Source: Streptomyces sp. NBC_00078 (lineage in GTDB: Bacteria; Actinomycetota; Actinomycetes; Streptomycetales; Streptomycetaceae). From it: a stretch of 64,000 bases of DNA. A model generated the notes under the pieces. The model was given only the letters and a program-made list of their open reading frames with translations. It searched no databases and had not been told where the DNA came from. Both the position numbers and the translations under genes were made by a program. This document shows positions 15,982 to 22,010 of the stretch, piece after piece (positions within the stretch are counted from its first letter, which is position 1; each line of letters begins with the position of its first letter). Location: assembly GCF_026343335.1 (NCBI RefSeq), contig NZ_JAPELX010000001.1:6510001-6574000 (forward strand), in the 5' to 3' direction.

Positions 15982-17208
15982 TTGCTGCTGATCGGCGATG
16001 ACTGGGCCGAAGACCACCACGACGTCGAGGTCCAGGACGAGGCAGGCCGAAAACTCGCCGCGGCGAGGCTGCCCGAGGGCGTGGAGGGAATCGCGAAGCT
16101 GCACGAGCTCCTGGCCAAGCACGGCGGCGAGGGCCTGGATGCCGCCGACGTGGTGGTGGGGATCGAGACCGACCGCGGCTCCTGGGTGCAGGCCCTGATC
16201 GCCTCCGGCTACCAGGTCTATGCCATCAACCCGCGGCAGGTCGCCCGGTTCAAGGAACGCTATGCCTCCTCCGGCGCCAAGAGCGACAGGGGCGACGCGC
16301 ACGCGCTGGCGGACATGGTCCGCATCGACCGGGCCCAGCTGCGGCCGGTGGCCGGGGACAGCGAGCAGGCGCAGGCCGTCAAGGTCGTCGCCCGCGCTCA
16401 CCAGACCCTGATCTGGGAACGCACCCGCACCTTCCAGCGGCTGCGCAGCACGCTGCGCGAGTACTTTCCCGCCGCGCTGAACGCCTACGCGGACCTCACC
16501 CTGACCAGCACGGACGCCCTGGAACTGCTGATCAAGGCCCCTACCCCGGCGGCCGGGGCGAAGTTGACCCGTGCCCAGATCACCGCCGTTCTGGCCCGTG
16601 CCCGCCGGCGCAACCGGGACGCGAAAGCGGCCACGATCCAGGCCGCGCTGCGCGAACGGCAGCTGGGCCTGCCCGAGCCGGTCACGACCGCCTACGCGGC
16701 CACCGTCACCGCTCACGCGAAGCTGCTGATCGCCCTGAACGAGCAGATAGCCGACCTGGAAGGGCAGGTGAGGGCCCATTTTCTCAAGCACCCAGACGCT
16801 GAGATCTACCTCTCGATGCCCGGCATCGCGGAGATCACCGGCGCCCGGGTGCTCGCCGAGTTCGGGGACGACCCCACCCGCTACGCGTCCGCCAAAGCCC
16901 GCAAGAACTACGCCGGCACCAGCCCCATCACCCGGGCCTCCGGCAAGAGCCATACCGTCCAGGCCCGCTACGTCCGCAACAACCGGCTCGCCGATGCGTT
17001 GCAGACCCAGGCGTTCTCCGCCCTGCGCGCCTCGCCCGGCGCCCGCCACTACTACGACAAACAACGCGCCCGCGAGGCCGGTTACAACCCGGCCCTGCGG
17101 CAGCTCGGCAACCGCCTCGTCGGCATCCTCCACGGATGCCTCAAGACCCGAACCCTCTACGACGAAGCGACCGCCTGGTCGCACCACGCCCACACCCCTG
17201 CCGCTTGA
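15982..17208 (+). CDS. IS110-family recombinase (transposase)
   Basis: A DEDD/serine recombinase that, with the bridge RNA, joins donor and target. A TTG at 15982 with AGGAGG at 15971-15976 gives 408 residues; an upstream in-frame start at 15928 exists but overlaps the RNA region. The N-terminal RuvC-like domain has IGDDWAEDHHDV, VVGIETDRGSW and AKSDRGDAHALADMV. A coiled-coil middle (ALNEQIADLEGQVRAHFLKH) follows. The C-terminal Tnp_IS116/IS110/IS902 domain has SMPGIAEITGARVLAEFGD and YAGTSPITRASGKSH with the catalytic serine. The frame is intact, so the element may be active. Confidence 0.93.
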   Translation: MLLIGDDWAEDHHDVEVQDEAGRKLAAARLPEGVEGIAKLHELLAKHGGEGLDAADVVVGIETDRGSWVQALIASGYQVYAINPRQVARFKERYASSGAKSDRGDAHALADMVRIDRAQLRPVAGDSEQAQAVKVVARAHQTLIWERTRTFQRLRSTLREYFPAALNAYADLTLTSTDALELLIKAPTPAAGAKLTRAQITAVLARARRRNRDAKAATIQAALRERQLGLPEPVTTAYAATVTAHAKLLIALNEQIADLEGQVRAHFLKHPDAEIYLSMPGIAEITGARVLAEFGDDPTRYASAKARKNYAGTSPITRASGKSHTVQARYVRNNRLADALQTQAFSALRASPGARHYYDKQRAREAGYNPALRQLGNRLVGILHGCLKTRTLYDEATAWSHHAHTPAA

Positions 17209-17339
17209 CACCAAACGACATGGGGTGTCTGACCTCCCGCCCGCGTTGTGCGCAACAAGGCCGATTGACCCTGTGGTCGGGGGTGCGTTTGTCTCGAAGG
17301 GAGCCCCGGCGCGGGGCCGGGGGAAGTGCGTCATCGGGG

Positions 17340-17403
17340 ACCTCGGGACCTCGGGACCTCGGGATCTCGGGATCTCGGGGCCTCGGGGCCTCGGGGCCTC
17401 GGG
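17340..17403 (+). repeat. Eight tandem 8-bp repeats (RYCTCGGG)
   Basis: Eight head-to-tail octamers: ACCTCGGG three times, ATCTCGGG twice and GCCTCGGG three times, then a G run. The variants are grouped by type, as expected from stepwise slippage or unequal duplication. They lie about 110 bp right of the IS110 element in non-coding DNA. Confidence 0.85.
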
Positions 17404-17659
17404 GGGGAGAACATGTCCAGAGCCGTCTTACGCCTGCCGGGCGCGGTCTTGCCGGTCGCGTGTACCGGCACGACCGCGTGGAGGACACGCTGATGCCCCG
17501 CGCCTCAAGTGCCGCGCTGGCACGGAAGTTGTCGTCGCCCTCGCCCGGACGTCCACGACCGCGGCGCGGGCCGGCCCCGGGCAGCCGGACACCGGGCGCG
17601 TGAGCACGGCCGCGGGTGCCGCGCGCGTGAGCACGGCCGCCGACGGCACCCTGGCACCG

Positions 17660-17784
17660 ACGACGCCGTCCACGTCACCTCGTCCGGCGGTGACCAGCTG
17701 CTCGGCCTCGGCGCCGACGCCGCCCGGCTGGTCCCCGGCGACACCAACGGCGTGAGCGACGGCTTCGTACGCCACCTGCGATGA
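17660..17784 (+). pseudogene. Remnant of a TolB/PD40-like beta-propeller repeat protein
   Basis: The last about 40 codons before the TGA at 17782 read ...LGADAARLVPGDTNGVSDG then FVRHLR. This is close to the recurring SxATNLVPGDTNGVSDVFVRD segment of secreted PD40/TolB-like proteins. Upstream the frame is unlike protein, contains a duplicated GCGCGTGAGCACGGCC stretch (about 17597 and 17627) and has no start with a ribosome site. It is interpreted as the decayed 3' end of such a gene. The rest of 17231-17817 shows nothing else supportable. Confidence 0.45.
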
Positions 17785-17817
17785 ACAGCACCGTGCTCGC
17801 ATCCTGAGACGGACGGT

Positions 17818-17856
17818 GAGCACGGAGGCGGTCTGTGCCAGACTTCCTCCGTGCTC
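17818..17856 (+). terminator. Long near-perfect hairpin upstream of cimA
   Basis: GAGCACGGAGG (17818-17828) pairs with CCTCCGTGCTC (17846-17856). After a 2-nt internal loop, GTCTG (17831-17835) pairs with CAGAC (17839-17843) around a 3-nt loop. It may end upstream transcription or form the 5' part of the cimA leader. Confidence 0.55.
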
Positions 17857-17865
17857 TCGTTCGCC

Positions 17866-17901
17866 ATGATTATCGGCAGCAGGCGCGCCGGTCCGCAGTG
17901 A
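17866..17901 (+). CDS. Putative cimA leader peptide with tandem Ile codons
   Basis: An 11-codon frame, MIIGSRRAGPQ, starting ATG-ATT-ATC and ending TGA at 17899-17901. ATT is a rare codon in this genome. It lies about 55 nt before an intrinsic terminator and about 200 nt before cimA, whose product commits carbon to isoleucine. There is no clear ribosome site; an in-frame GTG at 17851 is an alternative start. This is a prediction from position and codon content. Confidence 0.4.
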   Translation: MIIGSRRAGPQ

Positions 17902-17954
17902 CCGCCACGTACGACCAGGTACGGGCGGACACCGTCGTCCTCGACCCGCGCGCA

Positions 17955-17979
17955 GACCTCTCGCACCCGCGAGGGGTTT
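17955..17979 (+). terminator. Intrinsic terminator/attenuator in the cimA leader
   Basis: CCTCTCGC (17955-17962) pairs with GCGAGGGG (17967-17974) around ACCC, followed directly by TTTTT (17975-17979). U tracts are rare in this genome, so this is a deliberate terminator about 120 nt before the cimA start. Alternative pairings exist: GTCCGC (17891-17896) with GCGGAC (17925-17930), and CCTCG (17939-17943) with CGAGG (17968-17972). They are arranged as in ribosome-stalling attenuators. Confidence 0.65.
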
Positions 17980-18099
17980 TTCGCTTTTCTGGCCCACCTT
18001 CAGCCGGGAGTAAAGCGCGAGGGACCATTGGGGGACGGTGGAGCCGGTCATTCCGGTACAGCCGCATCCACTGGGATCCAACACAGGAGCCTTGACACC

Positions 18100-19704
18100 A
18101 TGACCGAAACCAGCGAGCTCGACGATTCGTTCCACGTCTTCGACACCACCCTGCGCGACGGCGCGCAGCGCGAGGGCATCAACCTCACCGTCGCGGACAA
18201 GCTGGCCATCGCACGGCACCTGGACGACTTCGGCGTGGGCTTCATCGAAGGCGGCTGGCCCGGCGCCAACCCGCGGGACACCGAGTTCTTCGCCCGCGCC
18301 CGGCAGGAGATCGACTTCAGGCACGCCCAGCTCGTCGCCTTCGGCGCGACCCGCCGCGCGAACGCCAAGGCGAGCGAGGACCCGCAGGTCAAGGCGCTCC
18401 TGGACTCGGGCGCCGAGGTCATCACGCTGGTCGCCAAGTCCCATGACCGGCATGTCGAACTCGCGCTGCGCACCACCTTGGACGAGAACCTGGAGATGGT
18501 CCGCGACACCGTCTCCCACCTGCGCGAGCAGGGCCGGCGCGTCTTCGTCGACTGCGAGCACTTCTTCGACGGCTACCGCGCCAACCCGGAGTACGCGAAG
18601 GCCGTCGTACGGGCCGCCACGGAGGCGGGCGCCTCCGTCGTGATCCTCTGCGACACCAACGGAGGCATGCTCCCCGCGCAGATCCAGGCGGTCGTCGCGA
18701 CGGTCCTCGCCGACACCGGCGCCCGACTCGGCATCCACGCCCAGGACGACACGGGCTGCGCGGTCGCCAACACGCTGGCCGCGGTGGACGCGGGCGCGAC
18801 CCACGTCCAGTGCACGGCGAACGGCTACGGCGAGCGCGTCGGCAACGCCAACCTCTTCCCGGTCGTCGCGGCACTGGAGCTCAAGTACGGCAAGAAGGTC
18901 CTCCCCGAGGGCGCGCTGCGCGAGATGACCCGTATCTCGCACGCCATCGCCGAGGTCGTGAACCTCACGCCCTCCACCCACCAGCCGTACGTCGGCGTCT
19001 CCGCCTTCGCGCACAAGGCCGGCCTGCACGCCTCCGCGATCAAGGTCGACCCGGACCTGTACCAGCACATCGACCCCGAACGGGTCGGCAACGCCATGCG
19101 GATGCTGGTCTCCGACATGGCGGGCCGCGCCTCCATCGAGCTGAAGGGCAAGGAGCTCGGCGTCGACCTGGGAGGCGACCGTGAGCTGGTCGGCCGGGTC
19201 GTCGAGCGGGTCAAGGAGCGCGAGCTCAAGGGCTACACGTACGAGGCGGCGGACGCGAGCTTCGAGCTGCTGCTGCGCGGCGAGGTCGAGGGCAAGCCCC
19301 TGAAGTACTTCGAGGTCGAGTCCTGGCGCGCCATCGTCGAGGACCGCCCCGACGGCATCCACGCCAACGAGGCCACGGTCAAGCTCTTCGCCAAGGGCGA
19401 GCGCATCGTCGCCACGGCCGAGGGCAACGGCCCGGTCAACGCCCTGGACCGGACGCTGAGGGTCGCCCTGGAGAAGATCTACCCCCAGCTGGCCCAGCTC
19501 GACCTCGTCGACTACAAGGTCCGCATCCTGGAGGGCGTCCACGGCACCCAGTCCACGACCCGCGTCCTGATCTCCACGTCCGACGGTGCGGGGGAGTGGT
19601 CGACGGTGGGAGTCGCGGAGAACGTCATCGCCGCCTCCTGGCAGGCGCTGGAGGACGCGTACACGTACGGTCTGCTGCGGGCCGGGGTGCAGCCCGCCGA
19701 GTAG
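18100..19704 (+). CDS. cimA: (R)-citramalate synthase
   Basis: Condenses pyruvate and acetyl-CoA to citramalate, a threonine-independent entry to isoleucine synthesis. 534 residues from the ATG at 18100, with AGGAG at 18085-18089. The HMGL-like TIM barrel begins VFDTTLRDGAQREGINLTV and has the metal-site segments GIHAQDDTGCAVANTLAA and VQCTANGYGERVGNANL, then AFAHKAGLHASAI. A LeuA-type dimerisation/allosteric domain closes the protein. The insert pattern and LRDGAQREGIN favour the CimA branch over 2-isopropylmalate synthase. An attenuator-like leader stands upstream and a terminator follows at 19727. Confidence 0.9.
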   Translation: MTETSELDDSFHVFDTTLRDGAQREGINLTVADKLAIARHLDDFGVGFIEGGWPGANPRDTEFFARARQEIDFRHAQLVAFGATRRANAKASEDPQVKALLDSGAEVITLVAKSHDRHVELALRTTLDENLEMVRDTVSHLREQGRRVFVDCEHFFDGYRANPEYAKAVVRAATEAGASVVILCDTNGGMLPAQIQAVVATVLADTGARLGIHAQDDTGCAVANTLAAVDAGATHVQCTANGYGERVGNANLFPVVAALELKYGKKVLPEGALREMTRISHAIAEVVNLTPSTHQPYVGVSAFAHKAGLHASAIKVDPDLYQHIDPERVGNAMRMLVSDMAGRASIELKGKELGVDLGGDRELVGRVVERVKERELKGYTYEAADASFELLLRGEVEGKPLKYFEVESWRAIVEDRPDGIHANEATVKLFAKGERIVATAEGNGPVNALDRTLRVALEKIYPQLAQLDLVDYKVRILEGVHGTQSTTRVLISTSDGAGEWSTVGVAENVIAASWQALEDAYTYGLLRAGVQPAE

Positions 19705-19726
19705 GCCGAGGCGGTCGTATGTCCCA

Positions 19727-19757
19727 CCGAACGGGCCGTGCACATCGGCCCGTTCGG
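19727..19757 (+). terminator. Terminator after cimA
   Basis: A perfect 11-bp stem, CCGAACGGGCC (19727-19737) with GGCCCGTTCGG (19747-19757), 9-nt loop. It may serve both cimA and the convergent gene. Confidence 0.75.
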
Positions 19758-19784
19758 CATTCCCGGACCCTTGCCGACCGAGTC

Positions 19785-20357
19785 CTACCTGCGCCGGAGC
19801 CACTGCCCGAACGTCCGACGCGGGGGTCGCACCACCACGCGGCCGTGGGCCTTCAGACCGACCAGCTCCACGCGCAAAGCGACCGGCGTATCAGGATCAG
19901 TCGGAGCCTGACGGTACTTGATCCGGCTGTGCACCAGCTGCAGACCATCGGTGTCGACCACGATCCCCGGCCGCGTGACCAGCGTCAGGGTCTTCCCCGT
20001 CATGGCCACGTCGATCCGCAAGGTGTCGTGCGTGATCACGGCGTCGGTGAAGTCGAGCGTCACCTCGCAGTACGTCACCGCGAGCTCCAGCCTCCGCGGT
20101 ACCACCCAGCGCCCCGCGCGCTCGACCGCGCCGCTGTGGACCTGTTCGATCCGAACCACGTCCTTGACCTCTGCCGCGGTCAAGGCACCCGTGGCCGATA
20201 CGGGCGGCAGGTCGCCGGTGAGCGCGGCCAGTTCGCTCAGAGTCCGCGCCGACAGGGCTATGCCGCTCGCCGCGAGGGCGGCGACCCGGTCTGCCGCCTG
20301 CTCGGCCTGGCGAAAGCTTCCCTCCTGGTCAGGGAGTTCGAGTCCAGACGTGCGCAT
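19785..20357 (-). CDS. DUF1707/cell-wall-response-like protein
   Basis: 190 residues. The C-terminal half (GRWVVPRRLELAVTYCEVTL, then VALRVELVGLKAHGRVVVRP and PRRTFGQWLRRR) looks like the beta-rich tail domain found in actinobacterial DUF1707 proteins. The usual N-terminal DUF1707 motif is missing and is replaced by an Ala-rich helical stretch (RQAEQAADRVAALAASGIAL). The start is unsure; the frame overlaps the end of the DUF397 gene. It has no signal peptide or membrane segment. It could be a truncated or rearranged copy. Function unknown. Confidence 0.55.
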   Translation of the reverse strand: MRTSGLELPDQEGSFRQAEQAADRVAALAASGIALSARTLSELAALTGDLPPVSATGALTAAEVKDVVRIEQVHSGAVERAGRWVVPRRLELAVTYCEVTLDFTDAVITHDTLRIDVAMTGKTLTLVTRPGIVVDTDGLQLVHSRIKYRQAPTDPDTPVALRVELVGLKAHGRVVVRPPRRTFGQWLRRR

Positions 20358-20592
20358 CGCGCCGGGCGAGCCCGAGGAAGGCGGCCCAAGTGCCGGGTGC
20401 GACGGTGAGGTTGGGGCCGGTGTTCTTGGAGTCGCGGATGTGGATGGCAGAGGGTTGGGTGGCGACCTCGATGCAGTCGCCGCCCTCGTTGCTGCTGTAG
20501 CTGGACTTGCGCCAGTCGTGGGCGACCTCGATGCAGTCGCCGCCCTCGCTGCCGCTGTAGCTGGACTTGAACCACTGGAGTGCGGTGCTCAT
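20329..20592 (-). CDS. DUF397 protein with a duplicated DUF397 motif
   Basis: 87 residues. DUF397 domains are short W-(R/F)-KSSYS...GGxCVEVA units linked to XRE/DUF5753 regulators in Streptomyces. Here the N-terminal unit is present twice: WFKSSYSGSEGGDCIEVA, then WRKSSYSSNEGGDCIEVA, followed by AIHIRDSKNTGPNLTVAPGT and WAAFLGL. The DNA repeat is also evident at 20509-20580 and 20458-20520. The ATG overlaps the stop of the upstream XRE gene by 4 bp, so the pair is co-translated. Such pairs act as regulator and partner, sometimes as toxin-antitoxin-like modules. Confidence 0.88.
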   Translation of the reverse strand: MSTALQWFKSSYSGSEGGDCIEVAHDWRKSSYSSNEGGDCIEVATQPSAIHIRDSKNTGPNLTVAPGTWAAFLGLARRDAHVWTRTP

Positions 20593-21437
20593 CGGTCTCC
20601 TAGCAATCCGTGCAGGAAGCGCACGCTCTCATCCGGTGAGAGGGCCTGTGACCGCAGCATTCCATACTTGTAGTGATAGTCGCTGACCTCGTCGGGGTCC
20701 TCGATGAGGAAGCTGGCACGCTGGACCTCCAGGTAGGTCAGGAGCTCGTGTTCGGGTGTCTCCAGCAACACCATCGGCCCGTCGAGACCGGCGTGCGGTG
20801 CCCGGTCCATCGGCATGATCTGAAGGCTCATGTGTACGGGTTCGGTGTACTCCAGAATGTGGCGGTACTGCTGCCGCATCACCTCCGAGCCGCCGACCTG
20901 CCGTCGCAGGATGCTCTCCTCCATGATGAAGTGGCACACGGGAGGCCGCTTCCGTTCGAAGACCAACTGCCGCTCCATACGGGCGCTTACCCACTGCTCG
21001 GCCGTTTCGCTGCCGATGGCCGGGTACCGATAGCCGAAGACGGCTCGGCAGTAGTCCCGGGTCTGAAGCAGCCCCGGAACCGCCAGGCTCTGGTACGACA
21101 GGATCCCCACCGCCTCCTGCTCATGGTCCACCAGCGACTGCGCGAACTGCACCACTTTCTCCCGCACCGGCATCTGTTCCACCAGCACCGCCAACACCCC
21201 ACCCGTACCCATCAGTTCGTCGAACTGCTCCGCCCTGTCCGGCTGCAGTGCCAGCCTCCCCTGCTCGATCGACCCCACCGTGTCCACGCTCATGCTGGCC
21301 TGTTCGGCGAGCTGTTCCTGGGTGAGTCGGGCCCGCTTCCGGCAGTGCGCCACCAGCGCCCCGACCGCACGCCACGAACTGACCTTCCTGGGCTTCTTGG
21401 CCGTGTGCATGGCTGTCCCTTTCCCCCGCGACGGCAC
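20589..21437 (-). CDS. XRE-family regulator with DUF5753 domain
   Basis: A Cro/C1 helix-turn-helix at about residues 25-80 (RKRARLTQEQLAEQASMSVD, then TVGSIEQGRLAL) is followed by the DUF5753 ligand-like domain (AQSLVDHEQEAVGILSYQSL, VPGLLQTRDYCRAVF, then QIMPMDRAPHAGLDGPMVLL). Two starts compete: a GTG at 21437 with GAGGAG just upstream, and an ATG at 21410 with AAAGGGA. These are the abaA-type regulators that pair with DUF397 proteins and anti-sigma-like ATPases in developmental and antibiotic control. Both kinds of partner flank it here. A 29-bp dyad at 21452-21480 lies between it and the divergent ATPase gene. Confidence 0.9.
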   Translation of the reverse strand: MPSRGKGTAMHTAKKPRKVSSWRAVGALVAHCRKRARLTQEQLAEQASMSVDTVGSIEQGRLALQPDRAEQFDELMGTGGVLAVLVEQMPVREKVVQFAQSLVDHEQEAVGILSYQSLAVPGLLQTRDYCRAVFGYRYPAIGSETAEQWVSARMERQLVFERKRPPVCHFIMEESILRRQVGGSEVMRQQYRHILEYTEPVHMSLQIMPMDRAPHAGLDGPMVLLETPEHELLTYLEVQRASFLIEDPDEVSDYHYKYGMLRSQALSPDESVRFLHGLLGDR

Positions 21438-21451
21438 GAACTCCTCGTAGC

Positions 21452-21480
21452 GAGGTCGTAGTTATCAGGACTACGACCTC
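21452..21480. promoter_or_regulatory. Perfect 11-bp inverted repeat between divergent genes
   Basis: GAGGTCGTAGT (21452-21462) and ACTACGACCTC (21470-21480) around 7 nt. It sits 15 bp upstream of the XRE GTG and 43 bp upstream of the ATPase start, so binding here could control both. The XRE protein is the likely binder (inference). Confidence 0.6.
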
Positions 21481-21522
21481 ACCCACTGCCCCACAGTAGT
21501 GACTCCCTGTGACAGTCGCCCC

Positions 21523-21936
21523 ATGAACGCCCATCCCCAACTCCTCCACGCCCGCACCGCCCTCTACCCCCGAGACCGCAGGTCGGTGGCCGTAGCCCGG
21601 GATCTCACGCGCGTCACCTTCGCCGACTGGGGTCTGACCCGGCGGAGCGACGACGTACTGCTCTGCGTGAGCGAACTCGCCACCAACGCCCTCCTGCACG
21701 GCGTCCCGCCGGGCCGCTGCTTCCGGCTGGATCTGAGTCTCGACACCGCCGAAGTCCTTCGTGTCGAGGTTCAGGACAGCGGCCCCGGCGAGATCCGTAC
21801 TCCGGACGTCATGCCGGAGTCGGAGCGCGGCCGGGGGCTCCTGCTGGTCGCCGCGCTGTCCGACGACTGGGGAGTGCGGCACCGGGAGCCGGGCAAAGTG
21901 GTCTGGTGTGAGTTCCGGGGCTGTCGGCCGTCTTGA
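21523..21936 (+). CDS. HATPase-fold (anti-sigma/serine kinase-like) protein
   Basis: 137 residues with only a HATPase_c domain. The N-box reads VSELATNALLHGVPPG, G1 is VEVQDSGPGEI and G2 is ESERGRGLLLVAALSDDWGV. This is the RsbW/SpoIIAB-like family that is greatly expanded in Streptomyces and typically found beside XRE/DUF397 pairs. Members phosphorylate or hold regulators such as anti-sigma antagonists. The start ATG at 21523 has no obvious ribosome site. It is divergent from the XRE gene. Confidence 0.88.
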   Translation: MNAHPQLLHARTALYPRDRRSVAVARDLTRVTFADWGLTRRSDDVLLCVSELATNALLHGVPPGRCFRLDLSLDTAEVLRVEVQDSGPGEIRTPDVMPESERGRGLLLVAALSDDWGVRHREPGKVVWCEFRGCRPS

Positions 21937-22010
21937 CGGTTCCCTGCGCCACTCGTTAACTCACGAGGTGAACTAAGTCATTTGAGACGCAAGAGAGTTG
22001 AGGGAAGGTC

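Larger units (their letters stand above)
15741..17230 (+). mobile_element. IS110-family insertion sequence, complete
   Basis: Both ends can be fixed. The left flank is GGACGC-CT at 15733-15740 and the element ends GGGGTGT-CT at 17230, so CT is the crossover dinucleotide shared by donor and target. There are no terminal inverted repeats, as expected for IS110. The element is 1490 bp: a non-coding left end of about 240 bp holding the bridge RNA, then the recombinase gene, then a 22-bp right end. The target site reads GGACGC-CT-GACCTCC when the flanks are rejoined. All four RNA guides match these ends (see bridge RNA). Confidence 0.93.

Noticed and set aside
11637..16118. Very long open frame (about 1490 codons) on the minus strand opposite the urease/agmatine deiminase operon
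   Set aside because: High GC removes stops from the antisense frame. The frame is a composition artefact across several clear + strand genes and the IS110 left end, with no recognisable domain.
15741..17230. Terminal inverted repeats or a target-site duplication for the insertion sequence
   Set aside because: None exist beyond the CT core, which is expected for IS110 and consistent with the bridge-RNA mechanism.
17866..18099. T-box riboswitch upstream of cimA
   Set aside because: The conserved T-box sequence and specifier-loop architecture were looked for and not seen; the small-frame attenuator explains the terminator better.
20325..20360. tRNA-like T loop (GTTCGAGTCC) near the DUF1707-like gene start
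   Set aside because: No T stem can form around it and there is no acceptor or anticodon arm; it is coding sequence.
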